From contig CAJJBD010000041.1 in assembly GCA_905182325.1 (NCBI GenBank), forward strand, positions 1-64,000: DNA of 64,000 nucleotides, read 5' to 3'. Below, in pieces: positions 10,005 to 20,003 of this stretch. Both the position numbers and the translations under genes were made by a program. The notes beneath the pieces are model-generated. The model was not told the origin of the DNA. It worked only from the letters and a program-made list of their open reading frames with translations, and searched no databases. Source of the stretch: an uncultured Planktomarina sp. GTDB lineage: Bacteria > Pseudomonadota > Alphaproteobacteria > Rhodobacterales > Rhodobacteraceae. The first letter of the stretch is position 1; each line of letters begins with the position of its first letter.

Positions 10005-11224
10005 GTCGATTTATTTTTTATCAACGTTAACCACAAAAGTGCCGTTCCGGCTAGTATAAGGAATGGTGTCATTGCATAATTTACTGCTGCCCAACCCTCT
10101 ATTACGGACCCACCAGTACAATTCATGAGACCTCCAGATGCCAGCGACGCAATAGTAACGAGCCCGAAGACAATTGCGTCATTCAAACCCTCTACTCGAC
10201 CACGTTCGTGTTTGGCATGGGAATTAGCCAACAATGTTGTGGCGCCAATAAAACTAAAGTTCCAGCCTACGCCAATTAAAACCAGCGCTAAAAAGAAATT
10301 GGGTAGTTGAACGTCGTTCAGTGCAACGAGCCCAGCAGCTGTGAGAATTAACAGACCAATAGCTATTATTTTCTCTACTCCAAAGCGAGTGATTAAGTGA
10401 CCAGTGAAGAACGAAGGTAAAAACATTGCTACGACGTGGGCTGACACAATATCATTAGCATTATTTTTTGTGAAACCACATCCAACTACAGCAAGTGGCG
10501 TGGACGTCATTACAAGGTTCATAAGTGAATATCCAACCATACCGCAAATAACTGAAACCAAGATACGTGGATCGCTTAGTAGCTTGGTGTAGCTACGCGG
10601 TGGGGGGGGGGCCACCACGATAGCTTGAGAGGAAGTTACTTTTGGAAAACTTAGAAGAAGAAACAAAAACATACCGGTTAAATTTAAACATACAACGGCC
10701 ACGTAGCTGCCAAAAAATGGAATAACTGACGCGTCTTGTACTATTTTATTAAGCTGAGGTCCGATGATTGCTGAGATGAGTCCACCGGCCATCACATAAG
10801 AAATTGCTTTTGGGCGAAAGAGCTTTGAAGCTATATCTGTGGCTGCAAACCGATAGAAACCTTGTGCGGACATGTAGATCCCAGATAAAAACGATCCAAT
10901 AAGAAATGTATTAAATGAGCTTACATAAAGTCCATAGGCAGATACTGCTGCTCCCAAAGCGCCAGCAATTGCCCCAATAAAGAAACCTACTTTGCGACCC
11001 CGTTTTTGCATCACAACAGACAGCCATGGCGCAGTAGTCATTGATCCAAACACAATTAACGAAATTGGTAATGTCGCAAAACAGGGGTTTCCTGTCAGCA
11101 TCCCACCAGCGAGCCCACCAATCACAAATATCATCGGCATTTGGCAACCTAAAATGGCTTGTGCAGCAATGAGAACAACCACATTTCTTTTGGCGCGTTC
11201 ATCATTAATTACTATTTCTGTCAT
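9962..11224 (-). CDS. MFS transporter
   Basis: 420 aa polytopic protein with MFS-type loops (MQKRGRKVGFFIGA, HERGRVEGLNDA); 3' end overlaps the convergent gene by 43 bp. Confidence 0.85.
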   Translation of the reverse strand: MTEIVINDERAKRNVVVLIAAQAILGCQMPMIFVIGGLAGGMLTGNPCFATLPISLIVFGSMTTAPWLSVVMQKRGRKVGFFIGAIAGALGAAVSAYGLYVSSFNTFLIGSFLSGIYMSAQGFYRFAATDIASKLFRPKAISYVMAGGLISAIIGPQLNKIVQDASVIPFFGSYVAVVCLNLTGMFLFLLLSFPKVTSSQAIVVAPPPPRSYTKLLSDPRILVSVICGMVGYSLMNLVMTSTPLAVVGCGFTKNNANDIVSAHVVAMFLPSFFTGHLITRFGVEKIIAIGLLILTAAGLVALNDVQLPNFFLALVLIGVGWNFSFIGATTLLANSHAKHERGRVEGLNDAIVFGLVTIASLASGGLMNCTGGSVIEGWAAVNYAMTPFLILAGTALLWLTLIKNKSTQLQRQAANIREKA

Positions 11225-11244
11225 ATTGTTGTCCTTTGTGGGTT

Positions 11245-12510
11245 TTAAATACCACTAATAATGTGAGCAAAAGAACCAAATGTTTGTCCGCTGCATAGCC
11301 CCATATCTGGCAGTTGTTTGTCGTCTGCATCTTTTGCAGAAAATAATGGAAATCCATTGGCACTTAAGGTGCGTGCGTAATGAAATTCGTGTCCACGTAA
11401 GGGCCTCTTAAAATGTGGGCCAAGCGATGAAAGTTGACGGTACCCTAGGTGTAACTTTCGATCGGCAAAGCTAGTTTCCAATCTTAACAATCCCAACATT
11501 TTGTGGCTGGCGCCACTCTCGTCTATCATAGTATCGCCCAGGACCATATATCCACCGCACTCACCATAGATTGGAGTTTGCCGCTCGGCGTGTGCTCGGA
11601 TAGAAGATTTAAAACTTTTTGCAGACGCTATTTGCCCGGAGTGTAGTTCTGGATAACCTCCTGGTAAAAATATGAAATCTGCATCATCTGGAACGGTTTC
11701 ATCTGACAAAGGCGAAAAGAACGAAATACTTGCACCTGCCATACGCCAGGCCTTTAGGTGATGTGGGTAACTAAATTCAAAAGCAATATCTCGGGCAACC
11801 GCAATGCGCTGACCAAGTGGAGATGGGTTCACATGTTTTTCTGCCTGTATGTTTGAACCCAGCTTGCTCAATATCTCAAGATCCAAGCTTGGAGTGAGTG
11901 CATCTGCAACAGTATTTATCCATTTCTCCAAATTTGTGTTTTCACTAGCTTGCACCAAGCCTAGATGTCGTTCGGATAATTCAAATTCCTTTGAACGAAA
12001 TAGAACACCTAAAATTGGGATGTTAATTTTAGAAAGCGCTGTTGTAAGTAAATTTAAATGCCGATCACTAGCTACGCGATTTAATACCACACCTGCTAAG
12101 TCTATGCTTGGGTCAAAGTTTTTAAAACCTTGTACAATTGCGGCAATTGAGTGAGCCACTTTTCCTGAATCAACAACTAGGACGATAGGTAACGATAAAA
12201 TATTGGCCAAATTGGCTGACGATCCTAGGCCAGAAATCCCAGCGCCGTCAAAAAGACCCATTGCCCCCTCTACTATTAAGTTACCACCTCCTGCTAGATC
12301 TTTAATTTCTGGTTCTTGCATGGCCCAGGCATCGAGATTGACTGATGGTTCACCAGAGGCCATTTCATGAAATTTTGGATCAATATAGTCTGGACCAGAC
12401 TTAGCAGGCTGGTATTTAAGTCCCGTTCTTTTGAAAATTCGCATAATTGCTAACGTGATAATGGTCTTTCCTGCTCCAGAATTTGGGGAAGCAATTAGGA
12501 AACGGGTCAT
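11245..12510 (-). CDS. cobB: Cobyrinate/hydrogenobyrinate a,c-diamide synthase
   Basis: 421 aa; LIASPNSGAGKTIITLAIM, KSGPDYIDPKFHEMASG, IYGECGGYMVLG. Confidence 0.95.
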   Translation of the reverse strand: MTRFLIASPNSGAGKTIITLAIMRIFKRTGLKYQPAKSGPDYIDPKFHEMASGEPSVNLDAWAMQEPEIKDLAGGGNLIVEGAMGLFDGAGISGLGSSANLANILSLPIVLVVDSGKVAHSIAAIVQGFKNFDPSIDLAGVVLNRVASDRHLNLLTTALSKINIPILGVLFRSKEFELSERHLGLVQASENTNLEKWINTVADALTPSLDLEILSKLGSNIQAEKHVNPSPLGQRIAVARDIAFEFSYPHHLKAWRMAGASISFFSPLSDETVPDDADFIFLPGGYPELHSGQIASAKSFKSSIRAHAERQTPIYGECGGYMVLGDTMIDESGASHKMLGLLRLETSFADRKLHLGYRQLSSLGPHFKRPLRGHEFHYARTLSANGFPLFSAKDADDKQLPDMGLCSGQTFGSFAHIISGI

Positions 12511-13358
12511 GCGCTCTCAGCTGGGCGGCCACGGCTAAGTGGATCAAGGTTACGGGGTAGCTGACCAGACTCGATTGATTTCCAGTCTAATACTTGTCTC
12601 ATTAACACTGCTTTTCCGATACAGATGATTGCAGGGGCTTTTATTTTATATGCTTTTGCGTCTTCAACAGCATTTCCAAGCGTGCTTTCAAACACTTGCT
12701 GAGTTTCTAAAGTTGCCGAAGTGACAAATGCAAGAGGTTCAGATGGCTCGCGGCCAGCAAGTATCAATCGTTCGGTAATTTGAGAAATGTGCCGCATGCC
12801 CATGTAAATAACAATTACTTGACTACCCCTAGCTATCCCTTCCCAGTCAATTGAGCCCGGCGTATCACCAGATTGATCGTGCCCAGTAACGAAGGTTACG
12901 GACTGGTTTACGTCGCGATGGGTCACGGGTATGCCGGCATATGCCAGACCACCAATACCAGCTGAAATCCCAGGTATTATGCGGATTGGAATGCCATGTT
13001 GAACGAGTGTTTGCGCTTCTTCGCCGCCCCGGCCAAAGACAAACGGATCCCCACCCTTTAGTCTCAAGACTTTTCTACCCTTACGGGCTAAATCTACCAA
13101 TTTAAGTGAAATGTCACGTTGCTTTGCCGAAGGTTTTCCACCGCGCTTTCCAGCATAAATAAGTTCAGCTTTCGGCGCCCATTCTAAAATTTCTGCACTG
13201 ACTAAGGCGTCATAAACCACAACATTCGCTTGTCTCAACGCATTTAAAGCGTGTAGTGTTAATAGCCCTGGGTCGCCAGGACCGGCACCGCATAACCAAA
13301 CCCAACCTGATTTTAATTCTGGCCATTTTTTTGGCGGTAGAGATAGTGAATCATCCAT
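12507..13358 (-). CDS. cobA: Uroporphyrinogen-III C-methyltransferase (SUMT)
   Basis: 283 aa; GAGPGDPGLLTLHALNALRQANVVVYDALVS, LKGGDPFVFGRGGEEA. Confidence 0.95.
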   Translation of the reverse strand: MDDSLSLPPKKWPELKSGWVWLCGAGPGDPGLLTLHALNALRQANVVVYDALVSAEILEWAPKAELIYAGKRGGKPSAKQRDISLKLVDLARKGRKVLRLKGGDPFVFGRGGEEAQTLVQHGIPIRIIPGISAGIGGLAYAGIPVTHRDVNQSVTFVTGHDQSGDTPGSIDWEGIARGSQVIVIYMGMRHISQITERLILAGREPSEPLAFVTSATLETQQVFESTLGNAVEDAKAYKIKAPAIICIGKAVLMRQVLDWKSIESGQLPRNLDPLSRGRPAESA

Positions 13359-13416
13359 GATTTATCTTATGCCGATATTATGTGTGATTAAATAGTGAAC
13401 AAGCGACCTGCGGTTT

Positions 13417-14499
13417 GTGATTGGCGGCATCAGATGCTGTGGTATACAAAGACGCATGAGAGAGCCCGTCAACAATCAATTACGCCGTGGTTGGACAACC
13501 GGTGCCTGTGCGACAGCTGCCGTACGTGCTGGCTTATTAGAGCTGTGGGGAAGACAGCGTATTTCCGAGGTTCAAATTACTTTGCCAAAAGGTGAGACGC
13601 CTCTTTTTCAGATAGCACACCGAAGGATCGATAAAAATTGGGTTGAAGTTGGCATTACAAAAGATGCAGGTGATGATCCAGACGTCACACATGGTGCCCT
13701 AATTATTGCACGGGTGACGGAAGGTGGCTCAGGTGTAACATTTTATGCTGGTGATGGAGTTGGGTATATAACTAAAGCTGGCCTACCTATTGGAGTCGGT
13801 GAGCCTGCGATAAACCCAGCGCCACGACAGATGATGGAGGAACAGGTTACCAAACTTGCAGAATTTTATAAAAAAATTCCAAATATAAAAATTACAATAA
13901 GTATTCCAGGTGGAGCTGAGATCGCTTTGAAAACATGGAACCCAAGGTTGGGCATAGTTGGTGGGCTTTCAGTTCTTGGTACAACAGGAATAGTTCGCCC
14001 ATTTTCATGTGCTGCATGGATTGCATCTATCCACCGTGGCATTGATGTGGCTCGAGCAGAAAACTATGGTCACGTAGCGGGGTGTACTGGTGCTACCTCA
14101 GAGCGGGCGGTCCAATCACTCTACTGCTTGCCTGAAACTGCTATGTTGGACATGGGAGACTTTGCTGGTGGCTTGATGAAATACTTAGCAAAAAAGCCTG
14201 TACCAAGATTGACCATTGGGGGCGGCATTGGAAAAATGACTAAGCTTGCGCAAGGTGCCCGTGATCTGCATTCAGCTCGTACTCAAGTTGATTTTAATAA
14301 CTTAGCTGAAGTGATGGGCCAGCCAAATTTGGCTCGCGTAAATACTGCATTAGAGGCCTATGACCTCGTAGGTCCCAGCATGGCTGAATGGGTGGTAAGT
14401 GAGAGCTTGAAAAGCTGTAGAGCTATTTTAAAAAATGAAAAAATTAAGGTTGATTGTGTTGTAATTAATAGGACTGGTAAAATTTTGGCCCGTACATGA
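13417..14499 (+). CDS. cbiD: Cobalt-precorrin-5B (C1)-methyltransferase, CbiD
   Basis: 360 aa; LRRGWTTGACATAAVRAGL, PGGAEIALKTWNPRLGIVGGLSVLGTTGIVRPFS. Start could be the in-frame ATG at about 13456 (MREPVNNQLRRGWTTG). Confidence 0.94.
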   Translation: MIGGIRCCGIQRRMREPVNNQLRRGWTTGACATAAVRAGLLELWGRQRISEVQITLPKGETPLFQIAHRRIDKNWVEVGITKDAGDDPDVTHGALIIARVTEGGSGVTFYAGDGVGYITKAGLPIGVGEPAINPAPRQMMEEQVTKLAEFYKKIPNIKITISIPGGAEIALKTWNPRLGIVGGLSVLGTTGIVRPFSCAAWIASIHRGIDVARAENYGHVAGCTGATSERAVQSLYCLPETAMLDMGDFAGGLMKYLAKKPVPRLTIGGGIGKMTKLAQGARDLHSARTQVDFNNLAEVMGQPNLARVNTALEAYDLVGPSMAEWVVSESLKSCRAILKNEKIKVDCVVINRTGKILART

Positions 14500-15230
14500 C
14501 CGTATTAATTCTAGCTGGAACCGCTGAAGCGCGTCAGCTTGCTGAATATTGCCTGTCGGCAAAAATCTCTGCACAAGCTAGCCTTTCTGGAGCCACACGA
14601 AAACCGATGAGCTTAGCAGTGCCAACACGTCATGGAGGGTTTGGTGGAGTTGAAGAATTTAAACTATTTCTTAAAGAACAAAATATTAGCGCAATACTAG
14701 ACGTCACACATCCTTTTGCTAGTTATATAACTGAACGGACTTTCCAAGTTTCACAAGATCTAGGTCTCCCCATGATGCGTTATGACCGGCCAGAGTGGAC
14801 ACGCAGGCGGGGTGATAATTGGATATTCATTAAAGATGAATCTGAAGCAACCTCATACATTTCGCCAAGTTCAACTGTATTTTTGGCAACTGGTCGACAA
14901 AGTCTTGTTAAATTTCAAGATATTTCAAAATCACGGATTTATTGTCGCCAAATTGATCCACCAGAAAAGCCTTTCCCATGGTTAAATGGAGGCTTTATAA
15001 TTGGAAGGCCACCATTCAGTGAAGCTGCTGAAAGGGCTCTGTTTTTAAAATTGAACATTGATGTGTTAATCGCTAAAAATGCCGGCGGCGCAGCTAGCCG
15101 AACAAAACTTGATGCAGCTCGTGGTTTAAAATTGCCAGTTTTGATGATCAACCGTCCACCCCCAACAGCAGCGCAAACAGTAAGGTCTTTGATTGAAGTC
15201 AAACTATGGCTGGATAATTTAGATCTATAA
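14496..15230 (+). CDS. cobK: Precorrin-6A/cobalt-precorrin-6A reductase
   Basis: 244 aa; VLILAGTAEARQLAEY, DVTHPFASYIT, FLATGRQSL; overlaps cbiD by 4 bp. Confidence 0.92.
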   Translation: MTVLILAGTAEARQLAEYCLSAKISAQASLSGATRKPMSLAVPTRHGGFGGVEEFKLFLKEQNISAILDVTHPFASYITERTFQVSQDLGLPMMRYDRPEWTRRRGDNWIFIKDESEATSYISPSSTVFLATGRQSLVKFQDISKSRIYCRQIDPPEKPFPWLNGGFIIGRPPFSEAAERALFLKLNIDVLIAKNAGGAASRTKLDAARGLKLPVLMINRPPPTAAQTVRSLIEVKLWLDNLDL

Positions 15231-15366
15231 TTTCTAGCATTAAAAAAATATTTTTAATTTTTAAACTTTATTAGGACGTTATTAGCTTCCTAATAAATAT
15301 TTTTTACATTGACTATTAGGTTGTAAATTGTTCAATCGCGTAATCTAGATAGAAATGTTGAAGTAA

Positions 15367-16035
15367 ATGACCCGCATTTTAAAATCAGACACTCGGATGC
15401 CAGATAGTGGTAATATTCTGAGTGCAGTTATATTTCTGCATGGTTACGGCGCTAATGGCGCCGATTTACTTGGCTTGGCTGATACGTTGGCGGAGCACAT
15501 GCCAGATACGCTATTTCTAGCGCCAGATGCCCCTGAAGTGACCTCAATGTCTGCCACTGGCCTTCAGTGGTTTCCAATTCCTTGGATTGATGGCTCTTCA
15601 GAAGAGGATGCTCTGATTGGTTTGCGTTCTGCCTCCCACGATCTAGATTCCTATTTAGATGAAGTGATGATTGACTACGATTTATTACCAGAGCAAGTAG
15701 TAATATTTGGGTTTTCGCAGGGAACTATGATAGCCCTACATGTGGTACCACGCCGTGAAGATCCGATAGCAGGAGTTGTTGCGTTCTCGGGTAGGCTTTT
15801 AGAGCCAGAGGCATTGGTGGATGATGCTACCGCTTTTGTTCCAATTTTGCTTGTACATGGTGATGAAGACGATGTTGTTCCTGTGGACGCATTACCTAAG
15901 GCTGTTGAGGGCCTACAAGCTGCCGGTTTCAAGGACGTATATGCCCACATCATGAAGGGTGGTGCCCATGGCATAGCACCAGACGGATTACAGGTTGCGC
16001 TTGCCTTTATGCGCCAACAGCTTGGTATGGAATAA
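15367..16035 (+). CDS. Phospholipase/carboxylesterase family alpha/beta hydrolase
   Basis: 222 aa; ILSAVIFLHGYGANGADLLGLA, GFSQGTMIALH, HGDEDDVVP, GAHGI. Confidence 0.88.
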   Translation: MTRILKSDTRMPDSGNILSAVIFLHGYGANGADLLGLADTLAEHMPDTLFLAPDAPEVTSMSATGLQWFPIPWIDGSSEEDALIGLRSASHDLDSYLDEVMIDYDLLPEQVVIFGFSQGTMIALHVVPRREDPIAGVVAFSGRLLEPEALVDDATAFVPILLVHGDEDDVVPVDALPKAVEGLQAAGFKDVYAHIMKGGAHGIAPDGLQVALAFMRQQLGME

Positions 16036-16163
16036 AAATACGGGTCAATAAACTAGATACAGGGCTTGCCTGATCAGAAACCCTAGATATATTGTAATTT
16101 AGGGATAAGGCTGGCCAAAGAATTATTGGTTGTATTTATTCGAATTGGTCTGGGGCGATTGGA

Positions 16164-16748
16164 ATGGTTGGGGATTTTAGGACTGAATTTGTTCGGGACG
16201 CAGCTTCATTGAAGCAAAAGCCGGCCTTGGTATTGAACGCAGACTATAGGCCACTTTGTTACTATCCACTCTCACTATGGAGCTGGCAAGATGCAGTCAA
16301 AGCAGCTTGGCTAGATAGAGTTCAAATAGTCGCAGAATATGACGATATTGTCAGATCACCTACAACTGAAATCCGCATTCCGTCGGTAGTGGTGCTACGG
16401 GACTACGTTAAGCCACGAAATACAGTAGCATTTACACGTTTTAATTTGTTTTTGAGAGATGAATTTTCGTGTCAGTATTGTGGAGCATTTGGCGATTTGA
16501 CATTTGATCATGTAGTCCCGCGCACTCATGGTGGCGTTACCAGCTGGGATAACGTTGTCGCAGCATGTTCCACTTGTAATCTCAAGAAGGGATCGCGGAG
16601 TTTGAAACAAACAGGAATGAATCTTCGCAAACGAGTTAAGCAACCGAAGGCAGACGAATTACGTAATACGGGACGTAAGTTTCCGCCAAATTATTTACAT
16701 GAAAGCTGGTTCGATTTCCTATATTGGGATGCAGAATTGAAGGCCTAA
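16164..16748 (+). CDS. HNH endonuclease family protein
   Basis: 194 aa; CQYCG...LTFDHVVPRTHGGVTSWDNVVAACSTCNLKKGSR. Confidence 0.88.
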   Translation: MVGDFRTEFVRDAASLKQKPALVLNADYRPLCYYPLSLWSWQDAVKAAWLDRVQIVAEYDDIVRSPTTEIRIPSVVVLRDYVKPRNTVAFTRFNLFLRDEFSCQYCGAFGDLTFDHVVPRTHGGVTSWDNVVAACSTCNLKKGSRSLKQTGMNLRKRVKQPKADELRNTGRKFPPNYLHESWFDFLYWDAELKA

Positions 16749-17698
16749 GCTGAACAGCTTGCTCCACCCAGAACACAAAATTTACTGCAGATCGCGTGAT
16801 TTAATGATATATCTACTTCTGCTTCCTTAAGGGTATGCCCCAATTCAAACTCACTACTCGTAGTAATCAGTGTACACGCTAAGACAACAGGCTTTGCAGC
16901 ACCTTTTCGTTTAGCTACCATGCGAGAGTATGAACACATAATGGTCGCTGGGTCTTTTTTTAAAACTTTCCAGCAATCAGTTGTGATTTCTGGGACCTCT
17001 GTATTCTCATCTATTTCCGGAAATAAAACTGTGTCTAATGGATCATAAGGATCAATGGAATATCTCCTTTTTTTAAAAAGTTTGCCATAACCTATTCGGG
17101 TGTCCTCCGCTGTCTCACCCCAAATTGTTCGTCCAGCTACGCTCATACTAATTCCCATATCTCGCAACCAATCCATTCCCTCTAATGTTTTTTTGAAGCC
17201 ACCTAAGCCACGCTCAGTATCGTGAGGAAGTGCGTAGAAGTGATCTAATGAAACTCGTAACTTTAATTTGTTAGGAAATGTTTTATTTAATTTCACCAGC
17301 CCATCTTTTATATCTTTGCGCATCATGGGTCGCATCGCATTAGTTAAAATTAAAACTTTATAGTTTGCTTCTAAACTGCACTTGATGATTTCAAGAATGT
17401 CTGGGTTCATGAAGGGCTCACCACCGGTCAATCCAATTTCACAGACTGGCCATTTCTGAGCAACGATTTGATCGAGGTATTCTGCAACTTCGCTGCCAGT
17501 TATATAAACTAATGCGTCATTAGTTGGACTGCTGTTAATATAACAGTTTAAGCAACTAATATTGCAGAGTGTCCCAGTGTTGAACCAAAGTGTTTTTGGG
17601 TTTTTTAAGCTCACACGAGCACGTTTCTTTCCAGTTTTTGTTATCCATGGGTCTTCAAATTTTTGCTGAGTTGGCAACGTGTTTTTTTTATTAAGCAT
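16745..17698 (-). CDS. Radical SAM protein with C-terminal Cys-rich tail
   Basis: 317 aa; CNISCLNC (CX3CX2C), GLTGGEPFMNPDI; six downstream Cys ending ICSKFCVLGGASCSA. Confidence 0.85.
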   Translation of the reverse strand: MLNKKNTLPTQQKFEDPWITKTGKKRARVSLKNPKTLWFNTGTLCNISCLNCYINSSPTNDALVYITGSEVAEYLDQIVAQKWPVCEIGLTGGEPFMNPDILEIIKCSLEANYKVLILTNAMRPMMRKDIKDGLVKLNKTFPNKLKLRVSLDHFYALPHDTERGLGGFKKTLEGMDWLRDMGISMSVAGRTIWGETAEDTRIGYGKLFKKRRYSIDPYDPLDTVLFPEIDENTEVPEITTDCWKVLKKDPATIMCSYSRMVAKRKGAAKPVVLACTLITTSSEFELGHTLKEAEVDISLNHAICSKFCVLGGASCSA

Positions 17699-17866
17699 GG
17701 TGAATTCTCTTTATGGTCATATAATTATTTATAATTTATATCTTTGGATAAGGTTAAAAAAATTAAGAAGTAAACATTAAAAAATTTGAATTTTTATGTT
17801 ACTCTGGAAATAAGCAACGAACCTCGTTAAGGGTCCGTTGGCGCAAACAGTTGAAGGTTGTATCAA

Positions 17867-19318
17867 ATGGTTTCTCGTGTAATTCCTGTAGATCCCTTTG
17901 ATTTAGTAATTTTTGGAGGCACTGGTGATCTTGCCCGACGTAAAATTTTACCTGGTTTGTTCCGCAGGTATTGCGCCAATCAAATACCAACATCAGCTCG
18001 CATTATTGGAGTAGCACGGACACAATTAGACAAAAAAGCCTATCGGATATTGGTACGAGACTCGATTATCGAATTTAGTGGAAATCATAAGGTCAATAAA
18101 AAATACCTGGAGACGTTCTTACTGATGCTCGTTTATAAAAAGGTTGACGCGCAGGGTGAGGAAGGCTGGGCAGAACTCAAAGACCTTGTTCGAAAAGACG
18201 TTGTAAATGCATACTACTTATCCGTTGGACCTGGTTTGTTTGGTGAAATTGCCTCTCGTTTAAAACAATGGGACATTGCGACCGTAGAATCCAGAGTTGT
18301 AATAGAAAAGCCATTTGGTCGTGATTTATCAAGTGCTAAAAAACTAAATGCAGTTTTATCAACCCATTTTAGCGAAAATCAAATTTACCGGATAGACCAT
18401 TATCTTGGCAAAGAGACCGTACAAAATTTAATGGCTGTTAGGTTTGGAAATCTTTTGTTCGAACCATTATGGAACTCACAATATGTAGATCACATACAAA
18501 TAACTGTTGCAGAGACTGTGGGTGTTGGTGGTCGTGGCGCGTACTATGATAAGTCAGGCGCAATGCGGGATATGGTCCAAAATCATCTGATGCAATTATT
18601 ATGTTTAATTGCAATGGAGCCTCCTTCACAATTTAACCCAGACTCTGTTCGTGACGAAAAGTTAAAAGTTATTAGAGCTTTAGCAGGTGTAAAGTCCCAT
18701 CATATTGTTCGTGGTCAGTACGATAGTACCAAAACAGAGCAAAGTTATCGTCAGGATGTTGAAAATCCTCGTAGCTTTACGGAAAGCTACGTTGCTATTA
18801 AAACAGAAATCAATAATTGGCGGTGGGCGGGTGTACCCTTCTATTTGCGAACAGGCAAAAAATTAAAAACGCGCTCTTCAGAGATTGCAATTGTTTTCAA
18901 AAAATTACCACATTCCATTTTTGAGCAAGATGGAGAAAAAAAGCAAAATATTCTTGCAATTCAACTTCAGCCTAATGAGGGTATGACGTTAGATGTTACT
19001 ATTAAGGAGCCAGGTCCAGGCGGTATGCGGTTGATACATGTACCTTTAGATATGACTTTCGCTGAGGCCCTTGGAGACCATGTTGAAGACAACCCCGATG
19101 CGTATGAACGTCTAATAATGGATGTGATCCGTGGTAATCAGACGCTATTTATGCGTGGCGATGAGGTTGAAGCAGCCTGGACGTGGACCGATCCAATTAT
19201 TAAGACTTGGGAAAGTCGCCATGATGTACCAAAACTATACGAAGTGGGCAGCGTGGGACCCGAAGACGCAATGGCTCTTATTCGTCGCGATGACCGAGTT
19301 TGGCGTGACTTAAAATAA
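17867..19318 (+). CDS. zwf: Glucose-6-phosphate 1-dehydrogenase
   Basis: VIFGGTGDLARRKILPGLFR, RIDHYLGKETVQNLMAVRF, GKKLKTRSSEI; ATG at 17867 preferred over TTG at 17858. Confidence 0.97.
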   Translation: MVSRVIPVDPFDLVIFGGTGDLARRKILPGLFRRYCANQIPTSARIIGVARTQLDKKAYRILVRDSIIEFSGNHKVNKKYLETFLLMLVYKKVDAQGEEGWAELKDLVRKDVVNAYYLSVGPGLFGEIASRLKQWDIATVESRVVIEKPFGRDLSSAKKLNAVLSTHFSENQIYRIDHYLGKETVQNLMAVRFGNLLFEPLWNSQYVDHIQITVAETVGVGGRGAYYDKSGAMRDMVQNHLMQLLCLIAMEPPSQFNPDSVRDEKLKVIRALAGVKSHHIVRGQYDSTKTEQSYRQDVENPRSFTESYVAIKTEINNWRWAGVPFYLRTGKKLKTRSSEIAIVFKKLPHSIFEQDGEKKQNILAIQLQPNEGMTLDVTIKEPGPGGMRLIHVPLDMTFAEALGDHVEDNPDAYERLIMDVIRGNQTLFMRGDEVEAAWTWTDPIIKTWESRHDVPKLYEVGSVGPEDAMALIRRDDRVWRDLK

Positions 19319-19995
19319 TGTTTTTTATAAAGTATAAAACTTCTGAAACGCTTATGCAAAGCCTAGCCATAAGAGTAAAGTTAGAACTGGCTCAAGCAAT
19401 TAAAAATAATGGCAGGGCTACTCTTGTGGTGCCTGGCGGTGGAACTCCAAAACCCTTTTTCAACTTACTCAGTGACGCAGATATCGAATGGAATAAGGTT
19501 ACTGTATTCCCCACTGATGAACGCTGGGTTGGTCTGGACAATCCACGCTCAAATACTGGACTAATAAAAAGCCAATTATTGATAAATCGCGCGTCTGAGG
19601 CTCACTTTGTTGCATTATTTCAAAAAAATAAAAACTTGAAAGTAGGAGCATCGTCATTATCAGAAAGCATTTCAAGATATTTGCCTATCGATGTCTTGGT
19701 TCTTGGTATGGGTGCTGATATGCACACTGCGTCACTTTTTCCTGGAGCAGCTGAATTAGCCTGGGCCCAAAGTATGGATGCGCCTGAGGTGGTGCCAATC
19801 AAACCCTTGGATAACAGCCTTGAGCCACGCGTTACTCTTAGTGCAAGAACACTAGAAAAAGCAGCGAATACTCATGTATTAATTATTGGCCTCGATAAAA
19901 AAAATGCTGTAGAAGAGGCAGAGCAAACTAATTCGTCGTTGGCTCCTATTTCTCAATTTCTTCCACATGCGACTGTGCATTGGAGCGCTGGCTAA
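19318..19995 (+). CDS. pgl: 6-phosphogluconolactonase
   Basis: 225 aa; VPGGGTPKPFFNLL, FPTDERWV, VLGMGADMHTASLFPG. Confidence 0.95.
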   Translation: MFFIKYKTSETLMQSLAIRVKLELAQAIKNNGRATLVVPGGGTPKPFFNLLSDADIEWNKVTVFPTDERWVGLDNPRSNTGLIKSQLLINRASEAHFVALFQKNKNLKVGASSLSESISRYLPIDVLVLGMGADMHTASLFPGAAELAWAQSMDAPEVVPIKPLDNSLEPRVTLSARTLEKAANTHVLIIGLDKKNAVEEAEQTNSSLAPISQFLPHATVHWSAG

Positions 19996-20003
19996 GGATT
20001 AGT

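Noticed and set aside
13359-13416. Cobalamin riboswitch between cobA and cbiD
   Set aside because: The gap is only 58 bp and no B12-box-like sequence was seen; too short for the known element.
16164-16748. HNH gene as part of a restriction, defence or mobile element
   Set aside because: No methyltransferase, integrase, Cas or other defence gene nearby; neighbours are housekeeping genes.
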